A DNA stretch of 64,000 nucleotides, from NCBI GenBank assembly GCA_023101725.1, contig JALJCO010012606.1:1-64000 (forward strand), read 5' to 3'. The translations under genes and the position numbers were made by a program. Position 1 is the first letter of the stretch. Each line of letters opens with the position of its first letter. Below, in pieces: positions 1-12,796 of the stretch. The notes under the pieces are model-generated. The model was not told the origin of the DNA. It did no database searches and worked only from the letters and a program-made list of their open reading frames with translations. The DNA is from Atherinomorus stipes (lineage: Eukaryota; Chordata; Actinopteri; Atheriniformes; Atherinidae).

Positions 1-485
1 AAACAACTGATAACATATCATCACTATTATTATTTATTATTACACCATATACAACCATCCTGTAACTATTGTCTGGGACAGGATCTTTTGTGAAGCTTAT
101 GATCCTAAATTGCACAAGTATCTCTGGATTTTTTACTCTCGTCAGATAAAACCAGATATCTGTAGAATTTAGCCTGGTAAGGGAGAAATTACAATAAACA
201 AACTGAGTAATTTATGCCCGTTTTTGTTTTTTGGAAGATTGAACAATTATTCAATACTTGAGGCATTATTTAAAAGAAAAAATATAAAAATGTTTGATCA
301 GATTATAAATCCTTGTTTTTAACTTTGGCTTGAGGGTGGCTCAAGCTACGGCTACTCCGTCAGCAACAAGGTCTAACAATTACAATTCATGTGAGACTAA
401 TAAATACTGACAATAAAATAACCAAAGCAACATGAAAACCAAAAACCACCAATGTTACAGAATCCACAGAAAAAAAAGTACAAAC

Positions 486-542
486 CTGAGACGGTGACTT
501 TGTCAAGTAAAGAAGAATTAGATGAAGCAGAGGAAGATCTAG
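486..542 (-). CDS. Probable cytoplasmic-tail exon of the MHC class I gene
   Basis: A 57-base phase 1-1 segment lies between an AG acceptor (gttaacag) and a GT donor (GTTTGT). It encodes a serine-rich stretch, [19 protein letters not shown], which resembles class I tails with phosphorylatable serines. It lies 1.7 kb downstream of the membrane exon. The donor is not a strong consensus, so the exon could be mis-bounded. No later exon could be placed in the remaining 480 bases. Confidence 0.5.
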
Positions 543-3500
543 CTGTTAACAAAGACAAAGTTAGAACTTCCATTAACAATGATAATTGTTTTCTCAGATA
601 ACATCAGAATAAAAAGTCTCAACATCAAAACTGACACTGAATACATATTATTTGTTCATTTTAAGAGTTAAAATACTACAGTAAAATACTGTAGTAGACT
701 GCACAGCAGGGTGGGGCATCACTTCACTCACTCACAATCTATGGATACTTATCACTTAATTTATTATCCTGCAAATATACCTGAATTTTCAAGTTTTTAT
801 AGTGTAGCTTTTTGTTGAAGATTGTTCTGATATTAAAAAGGGTTGAAGAAACACTAGAAGACTAAAAGCGAACACAACCTTCAATGTTATAGACACAAAA
901 TCTGCTCCATTCTTTAATGATCTCAAGCCACCTAGTTTAAGGCTTTAAATCAGAACTGCACATTTGTTCCAAAAATCATGGGACTGAATAAAGGAAAGTG
1001 TTATTTCGGTCTTTATTTGCTGCCATTTAGGTGGGACTTGTGAATACAGATTGTGTCTGTGATCACGGTAAAATGCAGATCTGTGTAGCAGCTGAGCTTG
1101 ATGATGGAAAGACTGATTTGGTTTGATCTAACGTCTTTATGTTAGGACACTAAGATTTACAAGGTTTGATATTCAAGAGACAAAATTAGACTCAAATTTT
1201 TAAATTTCAGCTTGTTTCCTAATCCTGCACTGTGGAGTGTTTAAGAGGAAACCAAAATACATTTTTGTCTGAATGGAATAAATCTGTACTATTCGGTTAA
1301 ATCTATATTTTTTATTCATTTCAATGTCAATTTCTGAACCATAGGAAGGAGACTTGTAACCTCAGATAACTTCCATTTTGATGAATAAATATCATAAAGC
1401 TGCTCAGTCGTATAATAATTAATAATTTATCATTCCATCTGGACTTTGAGCACCTCATGAAACCAATAGTAAAATAAAACAGACATTCTCTAGTAAAATC
1501 TTTCTTAAAGAAGTATTTTTAATTTTGTAAAATGCACCTTCTGTTACAGGATAGAAAACAAAATCTGAGAGAAAAACTAGGGATGTTTGATATTGGCTTT
1601 TTTACAGATATCCGATATAATCTAACTCTTAATTTCTGATATTCGATATCAACTGATACAGATATCTGCAGACAACTGTGAGGTCTTATGTCTCGTATTT
1701 TGAGGAATACAACTATATTCTGCTCCGAAAGCAAAGATCCCAAAATTTCCTCGACTCATCCAGAGGAGCTCATTTTGGACATCTGGCTCCCAGATATCAG
1801 ATACTAGCAGGTATTAGCCAACATGTTGCTAATTATAATGTTTCTGACAACTTGGTCACTTAACCAACAACTTAAAACCAGACATATTATAAGCAGCTTC
1901 AAAGCAAGTCAGTCTGTAGCGGCAGCAGCTGCACCGTAGTCACATGACTGAAAGGAATGCTGGGATATGAAGTTCTTCCAGAATAATAGGGATTTTTCTA
2001 CATGCTGGACGGGTGCTAATGGAATAATCTTGCGAGATTTCGTAATGGAACAAGAAGGTCTCGTGAGATTTCATTATTAATAAAATATTGGTACGAAAAA
2101 CCTGATAATGATATTATCCGGTATCACATTTTAATGCTGATATTGGCTGATAATATCGGTAGGCTGATAATACCGGACATCCCAAAGAAAAACAAAAAAA
2201 CTCTCTACTGTTGATGAGGACAAATTTATACAAAACACTGCACTTACCATTTTTTCGTCTCAGGTAGAAAACCACCAGTCCCACAATAACAGCGACCACA
2301 AGCAGCCCACCTACAACACCACCAATAATGGGTCCCTCTCCAACAGTGTGGTCTAAAAACAGAAAACATTAACATTATTTTCATGTTCAAAGGAGCATTA
2401 CTGACATCTCTGTAATAATAATAATACGATGAAACGAATGCCCTTATCTCCCCTTTTCATTAGCGGTGGTTGGTTGTTTGTGGCAGAAAAAAATTATTGA
2501 TTAGATTTTGGCACTCAGTTGGCTAAATTTTCTTTCCGATAATCTTACTTAAAGTCAAACCATATTTATCACATCATGCACTGTGAAACCCCCAAAACAA
2601 ATCAGTATCCACTAAAAGTCACTAAATCAATAAATTAGTGAAGCAGATATTTGATGATCAAATTTGTAAGAAAGTTAGAACAAAAGGCAAAAAATGAAAT
2701 AGTCATACCCCACTTCTTCTCAACATACACTCCGGAGGCCTTATGAATGACTTCACAGGTGTACTCAGACATGTCAGACTTCAGAATCTCCACATGGTCT
2801 TTTCTCTGAAAGGTGTCGTCTTCGTTTGGACGAACTCCGGAGGTGTGCAATCCGTCTGCTTTAGTGAGGATACGGTCATTTCTTCTGATCCGCAGGATGA
2901 TGTCTTTAGGATAGAAACCTGTGGCCAGGCACGTCAGGACTATATTTCCTTCCTCTTTGGCTTTCTTTGGGAACAAGAACACTTCAGGTGGAGCTGGGGA
3001 TAGAAAATTTCAAATGATTTAGGATTTAAAAGTTTTGTATGACATTCCTAATGACACAATAAGTCGTTTTTTTTTATGACTTCAATTGTCTTTCGTTTTT
3101 CACATATAAAAATTTTAAAACAGAATAGATGTGGCTTATGATATATGAAAATCAGGCCAATATTGGGAGTGATCAATTTTGTGTTACCCAAATGACAAAT
3201 AAAATTAGCAGATTTTCTATATTGTGCCTGTTTTCTGTTTCTAAAATCCTGCCTGGTCGTCAATTTACCACTAAAGCTACTCAGACTGTGTGAATATTCA
3301 TAAGGCAGAACACATTTTATATCATACATACATGCTGCTTTCAGTTGCTTTTTTCCATATTCCCTGAACTTGCCCAGCCAATCCATACACTCCTTCTCCA
3401 GGTAGCCTTTGGTGTATTCTTTCAGGACTGGAACTGCATCCCACTTCCTCTTAGTTTCAGTTGCAGCTTCAATGGGAGCAACCCAAACTTGGTGTGCATC

Positions 3501-6321
3501 ATCGAAGTACAGGAAGTCATTTCCATCATAATTGTACATGTCCCTGCCACTGACAAACTTCAGCGAGTCGTCAGGTTGAACTTCGCCTTCACAGCCGTGC
3601 ATCCACTGAAGAACGTGAATATCTGATGGGAAAAACAAGATTTGAACATTTTGATAAATAATAATAACAATAACAACAACAACAATGTGTAGATCATATT
3701 GTTTGATATTTGGAAAATGATTTTCGATTATGAAAGGTTGAATAAATAATTGTATGCCCTCATTATTAATTATTACTCGTTCCCCACATTCCTCTGATCT
3801 TACCAGAGTCATTCTGTCTCATTCGCTTCATCAGGATGTCGATGTTGACCTTGAACCACTGCTGTTTGCTCTGTCTGGACTGTGTGCCTTTTTCCCAATA
3901 ATCCTTTTTAAGTCGCTCTTTCATCCAGTCCTGTTTGGGAACTTTCTCCTGCATCTTACTGTCATAGTAATCAATCATCCTGCCATCCAACAAGCCCATA
4001 GCAGTGAACTCATAGATGCCCGGAAGTTCCACAGGTTTGGAAAAGGCTGTGTAGATGTATGACAGGGAGTGCTTCTCTAAAAGCCACACAAGAAAACACA
4101 CAGATGAATATTCAATGGAAAAGGCTAAGGGTCCCAGCCTAAAAGTTTAAGTCATTTTTGGGGTTGACAAAAGAAAAAAAACTCATTTAATTTCAAGTCA
4201 TCGTCTCCAACCTAAAATACTCTCTTTAATTTGAAATAAAAAGTTAATTCATCTTTAAAAGAACCTTGTAAACACTTAATTGGGAATAAAGTGGCTGGTT
4301 TATTCTCACTTTAATTCCAAAAGGAAAAATGTATCCATCATGTATTCGTTCATTCCATCTCAATTACGTTCGTTCTGCAGATGCTCGTTCCCTTGTCCTG
4401 TTGCGATGGCGCACGGCAAAGAGCACCTGAAACAAGCACTGGACTCCAGTCAGACTGGCGGAAGTAGAGTAATATTGCTGAGCTGCTGCTTCAAAACTAC
4501 AAGCAAAATCAAAGCAAAAATCTGTATTATGTGGTACTCCAGGTCACAGCCCAAAAGAAAAGGAGCAGGAACCTGAGTTTGTAATACGTCACGTCTGCCC
4601 CCCCGTCCAATCAGAACTCTTCCCAACCCCCGGATCTAAAGCTAAATTCAACATTGGCAGAGTTACATGTTTTTCATGTAAATCTCAATTTGGAATTAGG
4701 CCTGTCAAACAAATTGCTGTTCAAATTATTAAACATGGGTCTCAGACAGGGAAACCCAGCAAAACTACCTGTTAGTGCTTTTGATTTTTAAAAAACCAAA
4801 AGCCTAGGACTCATTAATGTAGTTAGCACACGATAATAAGGACACTGGTTCAAACCTCAGCTTGGGAGGGGTTCGATCAGGCCTGTTTTAATGTGGAATT
4901 TGTATGTTTTTATGAGTTTCCCCCATGTATGTGTGGGTTCTATCCGAAGACATGAATGTAGGTTTATTGGTCACTAAATTCTCCCTAGGAGTGTGATTGG
5001 TTGTTTGTTTCTGTGTTGGTCTTGCGACAGACTGGCAACCTGTCCAACTGTACCCTGCTTCCAGTTTCCCTGCAACTTTGAATTAGAATAAATGGTATAA
5101 TGAATCAATTTGTCCTTTTGTATTCACGTCAATTTTATTCATATTGCACATTTACTACACCAGACTGTCCAAAGTGCTGGACAACTAAACATTCCTTAAC
5201 AGAAATTATAATCCATATAAATATAGAAAAAATTATATATCTAAACTGCTTCGATAGATACGGGCCTAATATAAAGTAAGCTGTCCTCTTAAATTCAAAG
5301 TTCACTTCATAAATGGGGCCTGCCCACAGCAATCCTCTACCCAACCTGTTATGATGTCCTGGAGCCAGAACTGTTCTTCTTACAAATGAAAATATTCAGA
5401 TTTTATTGAAGCAAGATCAAAAACACATTTAGAATTACAAACTTTTAAACTTACACAGTTCAGGCTGTACAAGAAGCAGGGAATAAAAATAATATGCTAA
5501 ATTATGTGTGTGTTTCGGTAAGCAGTCTCAGTTATGAGGAAATCATCAAGGTTTACTTGTACTTTGTTCATGAACTCACCTGTCATATAAATATCTTAAC
5601 AATGCTGTTAGACTACATGCCACAGATCAGCTCTACCACCTTTTCCCTTGGAAGACTTTTTGTTTTTCATGATGTGTAATGAAGTAACTTAACTTGAGAT
5701 ATTTTTTAAAATATTGCCTTTAATCACTTTTAGAAAGAATCGACCTGTTATACTGTCAGCTACTTTACCCAACTTTTTATGAATTAGTATAGATTTTTAA
5801 AAAGTGAAATAAGTTTATCTATATACTGATGTTGTTTACAACTTAAGACCCAAAATACTAAATCGCAATAGCCTACTGAAGATTTGTAATAACCAACCAA
5901 CCAACTACATACAAATAAACATAAATATGTATGATTTATACCATTATCATAATCTTAAAAAAGATTAATCACAATCAATACAATTAAAAATGGACATTTT
6001 ATTCATGTAACAGCAAAGTGATTGTTCAGTTTACGTAATGTTTACGCAAACATTTTACTTTCGCGTTTTTTATGTACTGGATAATTAAACAGTACGTGTT
6101 CATTATCTAAGTTGGACATACTGGTCCTACACATCAGAAAATAACGCAAAAAAGAAAAAAATATTTAGGATATAAATTTCAACTACGTCATTAGTAAGTT
6201 TTTACTTTCGATTTTAAGCAGGCCACGTTCTCATGTAAAAAAACAAAACAAAACACGCCAACTTACCGCTGTTTACCGTCAGCACTGTCCCCAAAAGGAC
6301 AAAAACTGCGGGGAGCAACAT
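486..6321 (-). CDS. MHC class I heavy chain, classical-like (fish U-lineage type)
   Basis: Peptide-presenting heavy chain at the cell surface, partner of beta-2-microglobulin. Exons read on the minus strand: signal peptide 6267-6321 ([18 protein letters not shown]), alpha-1 3804-4076, alpha-2 3332-3622, alpha-3 2709-2993, connecting peptide plus membrane segment 2248-2352, and a probable cytoplasmic-tail exon 486-542. All junctions are GT-AG and phase 1, as is usual for class I genes. Alpha-2 has the disulfide cysteines (HGCEG, KECMDW) and the T..KW pocket motif (ETKRKW). Tyrosines match positions 7, 59, 159 and 171, and arginine replaces Tyr84, as in fish classical chains. An N-glycosylation site (NDS) closes alpha-1. 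Alpha-3 is an Ig C1 domain with [10 protein letters not shown] and YTCEV. The membrane stretch [20 protein letters not shown] is followed by RRK. About 355 residues are visible. The last tail exon and the 3' UTR may lie left of the window. No frame break was seen. Lineage assignment is inference. Confidence 0.93.
1578..2185. mobile_element. hAT-type MITE in the MHC class I intron, with intact 8-bp target duplication
   Basis: Ends are inverted: TAGGGATGTTTGATATT on the left and CCGGACATCCCAA on the right. The element is flanked on both sides by the same 8 bases, AGAAAAAC (1570-1577 and 2186-2193). An 8-bp duplication is the hAT signature. The 608-bp interior is rich in GATAT/ATATC motifs and has no transposase, so it is non-autonomous. 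It sits between the membrane exon and the candidate tail exon. Confidence 0.8.
4930..5112 (+). repeat. Teleost non-LTR (LINE/SINE) 3'-tail fragment
   Basis: Contains the block gttggtcttgcgacagact ggcaacctgtcc, which matches a second fragment at 52930-53100. It ends in an A/T-rich tail. This sequence is common in fish genomes as the 3' end of a non-LTR element. The family name cannot be fixed by eye. Confidence 0.55.
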
Positions 6322-6349
6322 TTTGAACCTCAATCAAGCTTGGCTCTTC

Positions 6350-6372
6350 TCTTTAAAATGTATTTTATCCGA
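6350..6372 (-). promoter_or_regulatory. TATA-like core promoter of the MHC class I gene
   Basis: On the minus strand an A/T-rich box (GGATAAAATACATTTTAAAG) lies about 40 bases upstream of the start codon at 6321. Class I promoters usually also carry an ISRE and an S-X-Y module. I could not identify either with confidence in the next 150 bases. Confidence 0.3.
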
Positions 6373-6644
6373 GTGCTGGGCCGCGTTTCCTCTCCTTGGG
6401 CGCTTTGACAGGCAACTGGAACCAGACCGTCTCCTTCCTGCTTTTTCTAATAGATGCATTTAGGGCTCGTCGTACATTTGGAGACTTCTGCTCATCTCGC
6501 AGCTCTTTTAACACTTTTTACACCTCAGCCACAACTGTAGAGATTAAATATTTTATAAATATTCCAATCGTTAAGAATATTAATGGATATATTTATATCA
6601 TTTTAAAAATGGGGCTAAAAGTGATTTATAAATTAATGATCTAA

Positions 6645-7970
6645 TATCACCTTTACACCTTAAAAGAGGGTCTGGATCTGAGAGAGTGTACTTGAAAAAG
6701 AAGGATTCTGTTTATCTACGGCAGGATTCATCATCATCCTGAAACTCTACACCGACCCCATTCTCAATTGTTTAAAGGAGAAAAATATCCGTCCTTTTGG
6801 ACATTTGCTTAAGTAATAACTGCTCTCTCCCTTTGTTCTTTATATCTGACCCATATCATTAATGTTTGAGTAAATTTGTTTGTTTTCATCAGGGTCTCTA
6901 GTTCGTTTATATAGGGCAAGTTCAGGTATTGAATCAAATAGTCAAGTCTTATTTGTGATTAGTTGAATAAAACTAAGAAAAAACAAGCAACAAATCCACC
7001 AGAGGCCAGAAGTGGTTGATCCATAAACTGTGCCAGAGATTGTGTTACCTTGTATTGTATTGTATTGTATTATCCTCTACTTTCATAGTCACCTTGCACA
7101 CATTTAGCTATTCAGTGAATCTGACTGATTAGGAAACTTAAAGACCTGTCCTCTCTGCACGACACATTATTTCTAGATTATTTTTTACACATCATTTCTA
7201 CATTTTTCTCCATTTTCTTATTTCATGGCTGCTCTCTAACCTTTCGTCAATAACAATCTGTGTCAAATAATTTTCAAAGCTATTGGTTAAGTTTTAACAG
7301 TGTCTTGTACTAGTGCATTTTGTACTTTATATTTTGCACAAATATCAATAATTTCAAACAAAAAACAGTTTTTAAAGTTTATATCATAAGTTATTTTAAT
7401 CAATTCTTAGATATTTGTTTATGTGACATCAACCATGGCGTTACTTCTTCAATCATTACATTAAACGAGGATCAGTGAACGCTCCACACCTAACTCGCGT
7501 AACTCGCGGCATAGGAAGCCGGACCAAAGCAGTGGCTGAAGTCCCTCATTTCTTCAAGAGTACCTAACCTGACTGCAGTTACAATGACCGATTTCTTATC
7601 TAACTTTACAGTGAACTTTACCTCATGTTTAGGCTGATCTCTGAGGAATTAAACATTTGTAAAGTTTGTTTATTTTGCTCATGATTTGACCCTGCATGAT
7701 TCAACCTGGTACATTTGACCGACGGAGCTAAACTTATCAGCTCTTGTCGGATCTATATTCACTCACATTTAAGGCAAAAACAAAAAAAATCCATATAATT
7801 TCAACGTCTCACATGCAGGGATGCATCTTTAAAGGAAATGAACAGCGCAGCAGCCAATTGCATAATTAGTTTGCAGTTGCTAGGCAGATTACAGAGAGGG
7901 ACGTTTGCTGCAGACGGTCGAGGCAAGGCTGTACCAAGCTGAGCTGAAATAGTTGTTTTAATTCTTAAAC
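6645..7970. other. Intergenic stretch, no gene seen
   Basis: A/T-rich DNA upstream of the MHC class I promoter. It holds a short TTGTA pentanucleotide repeat near 7050-7072. No coding exon or recognisable element was found. Confidence 0.5.
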
Positions 7971-7971
7971 T

Positions 7972-8076
<105 letters not shown>

Positions 8077-8079
8077 AGT

Positions 8080-9480
8080 GATGCAATAGTTCAGGATTTC
8101 ATTATAATGAAGAAAGTGGTTGAAAACAAAGACAAATCTGAGTCATTTATGACTGAAACACATCTAACTGTTGTAGGATTGATGTATGTGAAATGTTTGT
8201 CTGCTTTGTTGCAGAGCTTGGAAATTTTGCCTGAGATTTTGAACAAAACATTTAGTTCACTTTATTGAAATAATGTCAGTGTTGACTTAGATTTTGAACT
8301 GAGTCACACAATGAACATGTTCCCTCACAATACTGATCAATGTTCCGTTATATAGGAAATGCTGGCTGGACAAATGAGAGCCCTCCACATACAGTAGCTG
8401 TCAACAAAATACAACAGCATGTCTGCAGGAAGTGGTGGAGAAACAAGGGGCTGACATCTAGCAATACTACTGAAGCAGGACCACTGATTATAGAAGTTTT
8501 ATGACAAATCAGCATATTCCAATGAAAAAATTCTGGAATTTGAATACAAATCATGTCCACTGAAGAAAATGGAACATTCTTAAGCTTCAGACAGGATTTA
8601 ATCTGTTTTATAAAATGTCAATTGGTTTTAGAAACTAACTTGCACAGTTTCAAATGCTGCTGCCAGTAAGTGCATTTCTCAGTGCATAACTCTGGATGTG
8701 TTATTATTTACCATGCATGCACCGTGTCAGTGCTTTTAAAGAGTTGAGTGAATATGCTGCATATTTTCTCTATTTGTGATTTAGGCAATACCTTCCTGCA
8801 GCTACAATGACGGACAAGGGCGCCGCCATAAATCCAATGCATAGAGGAAGTCTCAAGGGGAAGTGAGTTAAACACTGCCAAGAGTATCTGCAAACAGATA
8901 CGTGTGGTGTAGTCGGGTGGTTAGGGTTAGGGTTATATTATAATAAGTTACATGAAGAAAAAACTTCCTTTGGGACTTCCGGCGTGGATTGGATATATGG
9001 CGATGTATCGTGACTGCATTTGGGTCCCTCTCAATTTAGGAGCAAACACATGAAATAGATGCACCCCAAGGAAAACTGCATACGCTCAGAGTGTTGAAAT
9101 AAAACATGTACATGTTTGTTATTGCTTATTTTACTTTGTGTATTTTTATTCTCAACTTCAAACCATATGAACATTTTATTGTAATACAGTTTATTTCCTT
9201 AAGGACACTTTGCCCAAACACCAGGTTGTTTTTTTTTATTTTATTTCTTTTTAAAGGCAGTGATGCAGAAAACAAGTTCTCCTGCAGCTTTTGACATCCA
9301 TGATTCACATTGATTCATTTTTCTAAATTCTGTATGAAATGTATTGGCCATTGCTGGCTGTCACCTTTTCTGCCAAAAATAAATTTGCAGTGTATCACCA
9401 CCCTCACAGGTTTGTCGAGTCATCCCCACAGTTTCACACTGTCTTTCTCCCATCACTCTCTTCTCTCATCCCTCTCTTGT
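8080..9480. other. Intergenic stretch downstream of qrfp, no gene seen
   Basis: No exon-like segment with consistent splice sites on either strand. A three-unit GGTTAG run near 8921-8938 is too short to be a telomeric block. Confidence 0.45.
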
Positions 9481-9485
9481 TGCTC

Positions 9486-10044
9486 TCACTTGGTGTCCTC
9501 TGTGCCCCTTCCTCTCCCTCCCCCTGCATCCAACCTTCCCCTTTCAGTCCACCTTTTCCTCCCAAAGCGGAAACCAAATCCTCCTTTCTCGCGGCTGGCA
9601 GCTTGGAGTCCTCCAGCCATGGAGGTCAGAGCATCGTTTCTCTTCCACCCCCTCTTCCCCTTCTCCTCCATCCTGATAGTGCATATTTTCTAAAGAATTA
9701 TCCCCAGTGAAAGGGGAGAGTGGCAAGTCCATGAAGTCTCTCTCAGCCCTAAGCAGTGCCTCTTCTTCCCACGGCTCATTGTTCTCCTCCTCTTCCTCCT
9801 CTCCAGGCTCCAGCAGGGTTGAAAGATGGTCTTGAGGCCATTCTGGCATTGTCACAGGATCCTTCAGGTCTTCCAAAGCAGCTTGGAGATCCTGCAGCGC
9901 AGACTCCAGCCCAGGTGCGTTCACTGTGGGTAGTAGAGCGGAGGAGGACTGAGGATATGTTGTGACCAATCGTGGGATGGGGCAGAGGAGGGCAAGGGAG
10001 AGGAAGATGAGCTGTGAGGCACCGAGATGGAAAAACAGTCTCAT
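9486..10044 (-). CDS. qrfp: QRFP/26RFa neuropeptide precursor, with a one-base frame break
   Basis: Precursor of an amidated RFamide that acts through the GPR103/QRFPR receptor in feeding and arousal. The start ATG at 10044 directly follows an AG acceptor (cttctgtttcag) and opens a hydrophobic signal peptide (LIFLSLALLCPIP). An acidic spacer (EEEEEENNEPWEEE) follows. The first frame then runs out without the hormone. The next frame (ending 9486) carries a KR cleavage site, the peptide ending EKGGFGFRF, an amide-donor glycine and an RKR processing site (FGRKR). KGGF-FRF is the invariant 26RFa C-terminus. The mature amide between the two dibasic sites would be 25 residues, close to 26RFa. Joining the frames requires loss of one base near the CCCCC run at 9648-9652. 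This could be an assembly error or a real inactivating change. Spacer and signal peptide are otherwise intact, which favours a functional gene. Confidence 0.85.
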
Positions 10045-10079
10045 CTGAAACAGAAGTTATGAGATGAAAGATCAGCAAG

Positions 10080-11210
10080 GGAAGTTTCTACACAAAATTT
10101 CAGAGAAAAGCAAACATGTTTCAAAGTTTCCAGTTAAATCTTTCAGTTCAGACTCAGAGTTTGATTAACACCATGTAAAAATGCATTTTAAATGTGATTT
10201 AAATGAATAATATGAGGAAACTACAATAAAAAGATCATTATTTAAACAAAACCAGAAAACTGGCAGAGTTTTTTCTCTGGTAGAACTGAATAGTGTGCAG
10301 CCTATTTCCAATGGGCTTTTTATGACCTATGTAAAAGCCATCCTTTGATTGTCACGCCAAGCTTTAAAGAGCTCTGTAAGCCCTCAGATAAAAAGAGCTG
10401 GGGAAAAAAGTCTGGAAATTAACTAAAAAATATCTCTGGTTTATTTTAAATAGATTATTCATCTGCAAAGAAAATCATCTACCAGGAGTTATCCAACAAT
10501 GGCCAGTTTGAACTGCCCACAACAGAAAACTTGAATTTGCAGTTAAACAGCAGAATGACTGATTTAAAAAAAAAAGACAGAAAACCTCCAAGAACTCTAA
10601 AGTTTAATTTCACAGCCCGCTCAGAAGTCTGCATCAAAGTGCACGTCTGATCAAAAAGAAATGCGACCTGCATGGAAACTGTCAGGAAAAGGGGTTTTCT
10701 CTGTTTAAAACATACAGTAAAGCAGAGGAAAAGTCCATCAACAACCACAGAAAACAGTCGGCTCTCTCTGAATAAAATCTGCTCTGATGGATCAAAAATT
10801 TGTTAGATTATATCTAACAACACACATTTTTGGCACAGAGTTAAGATGTCTTTCTTCAAGGGTAACCTTGTGAAGCATGGTGGTGGAGATGTCATGGTAT
10901 GGTATCATATAAAAGATAATATCTGATTGAGAATTAAACTGATACAATTTCAGACATTTTATCTATTATGAAAATGATCCTCTGCGCTGCAACAAATGAA
11001 CTAAACATGCCCTGAAAACAAGAAAAACGAGTGGAGTACCTCAGTCAAAGTACTACTGTTTAATGCAGTTTTGACTGTCGCTAACATGCATCACTAAGCT
11101 TCTTCTTTTAGCTACTTTAGATGCATCTTTCATATAAAGACCTGAGAAAATCATTAACTTAAGCTGTCAACAAAGTAGACAAGTATATTTGGCCACATCT
11201 TTTTTGACAC
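10080..11210 (-). other. qrfp 5'-UTR intron, no other feature seen
   Basis: Stretch between the candidate non-coding exon and the coding exon of qrfp. No coding segment or recognisable repeat was found. Confidence 0.4.
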
Positions 11211-11214
11211 TTAC

Positions 11215-11275
11215 CTTGTAGACCTAATCTTTCAGACTTCTTGTATCTTCTCCAACACTTGTCTCTTAAGCCCTT
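11215..11275 (-). other. qrfp: Probable non-coding first exon of qrfp
   Basis: On the minus strand a strong donor (CTACAAG|GTAAGTG) ends at 11215 and pairs with the acceptor just before the qrfp start codon. An A/T-rich TTTTTAAAAAG box lies about 60-70 bases upstream near 11270-11280 and could serve as a TATA element. The exon's 5' end is estimated. Confidence 0.45.
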
Positions 11276-11289
11276 TTTAAAAACTGCCA

Positions 11290-12790
11290 ACCTCCCCCCA
11301 CTGCCCATCTGTCACCAATTGGCCCCTCACCTCCGTGACGCATGCAAAAGATACATCAAACGCCACAAGCGTCATTCTTTTAGCTGAGAAACGTTGGTCC
11401 ATTTCAACACCGAGGACAAGTCAGTTCACCTCATTGTGCAGTCTTGATTAGGGGGATGCAAATGAGTCATTAAGATGCTTCTGAAGAGAGAAATTCATTG
11501 CGGAAGGCATAGTTGCGTTGTGCTCATAATGAATATCGTCTCACAGGGAAAACGCAGACGCACCTGAAAGAATGTCATAATCATCTCGTGACAAATCCAC
11601 ACCTCAAAACAAATGACGCCACTCATTGATTTAAAATACAAGCATTTATGCTACAGAAGAGCCACAGGGCCAGATTCACCACGAGGTCCTGGAGTTGAAT
11701 AGTTTGAGATTTCCGGCCATTTTAATATTGAATGAAAAGAAAAGAAGAAAACACACACACAAAGCTTTTTTTTGTTTTGTTTTGTAACGATCAAAAAATA
11801 GTTGCGGGGATACAAGGAATATAGAAGTGGGGACAGTGAGAACAAAGCTTGCAAAGTGTCTGTACTTATGCTTATATTGTACTGTACCTGGGCCCCTATT
11901 TAACCCTGTATTGCCGTATGTATCACATTTGTATGTATCAAATATGTTACATACACACACCGTTTCATTCAGTGTGAAGGAGAAGGTGTGTCCAAACTTT
12001 TGGCCTGTACTGTACCTGATACCAGGAGGCAGAACATTACAATAATTTTGACAAACAGTGTGGTAGAAAATGGTGAATAGACACACGCTCACACACACAC
12101 AAATTTGAATAATTTTACATAATTTGAAATGAAATAAAAATAAAATACGTACTTTCATATTATGAAATAAAGTAAAGACTCCAGATTTGAAAAAAGATAG
12201 AAATTTCCCCACATTTTTTTTTTTCTTGAATTGGGCTTTAAAGGGTTAAAAGCTGTTTTCTAGTACAGTATATCCATGACTGGGGGTTGTATATTTGGAT
12301 GTTAGCCACTTAAGTGGACATCATTTTATTTCAAAAATATCTTCATAGAATAAATAATAAATAAAATGAATTGAAATAAAAATATGATTCAGAAATTAAA
12401 AAAGCACATTGTAGATATTTGTGAAAATAAAATTTTGTATGTGGAAAAAATCTGTTTCACTTAAAAAAAAATAAAATAAATAAAATAAAAGGCTAAGACA
12501 ATTTCTAGATGTTTATTAGCAAGGAAATGTAATATACAGTACATGCTTATTAGGTTTGTGATCTCTACGATACACACAGTCATAGTATTTCATGAAACTT
12601 GTTGGACTTACACACCCATCCATAATAAACCCACTGTTCTCTGTTCTCACCTGCAGTTGTATTAGGTTACTATAGTAACTATACTATATAATTTGTATAA
12701 TCCCAACAGTTTAAGTTTTTTTTTTCACATTTGCTATCAAAGCCTAAACTATTGTCTAAGTTAAAACAAAACATTTTGTTTCTGCATAAT
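11290..12790. other. Intergenic stretch between qrfp and the Lhx gene
   Basis: A/T-rich with short CA/TG runs (about 11750 and 12085) and a block near 11985-12020 (gtgtgtccaaacttttggcc) that looks like DNA-transposon debris. No coding exon was recognised. The 3' UTR of the Lhx gene must occupy part of it. Confidence 0.4.
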
Positions 12791-12796
12791 CCTCAA

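Noticed and set aside
3048..3812. 254-codon ORF taken as one exon
   Set aside because: Only 3332-3622 of it is the MHC alpha-2 exon. The rest is intron read through in the same frame.
8921..8938. GGTTAG repeats as a telomeric relic
   Set aside because: Only about three units; not significant.
9310..9710. Two overlapping plus-strand ORFs of over 120 codons
   Set aside because: They are antisense to qrfp. Their proline/serine-rich content follows from the purine-rich coding strand. No splice or start context supports them.
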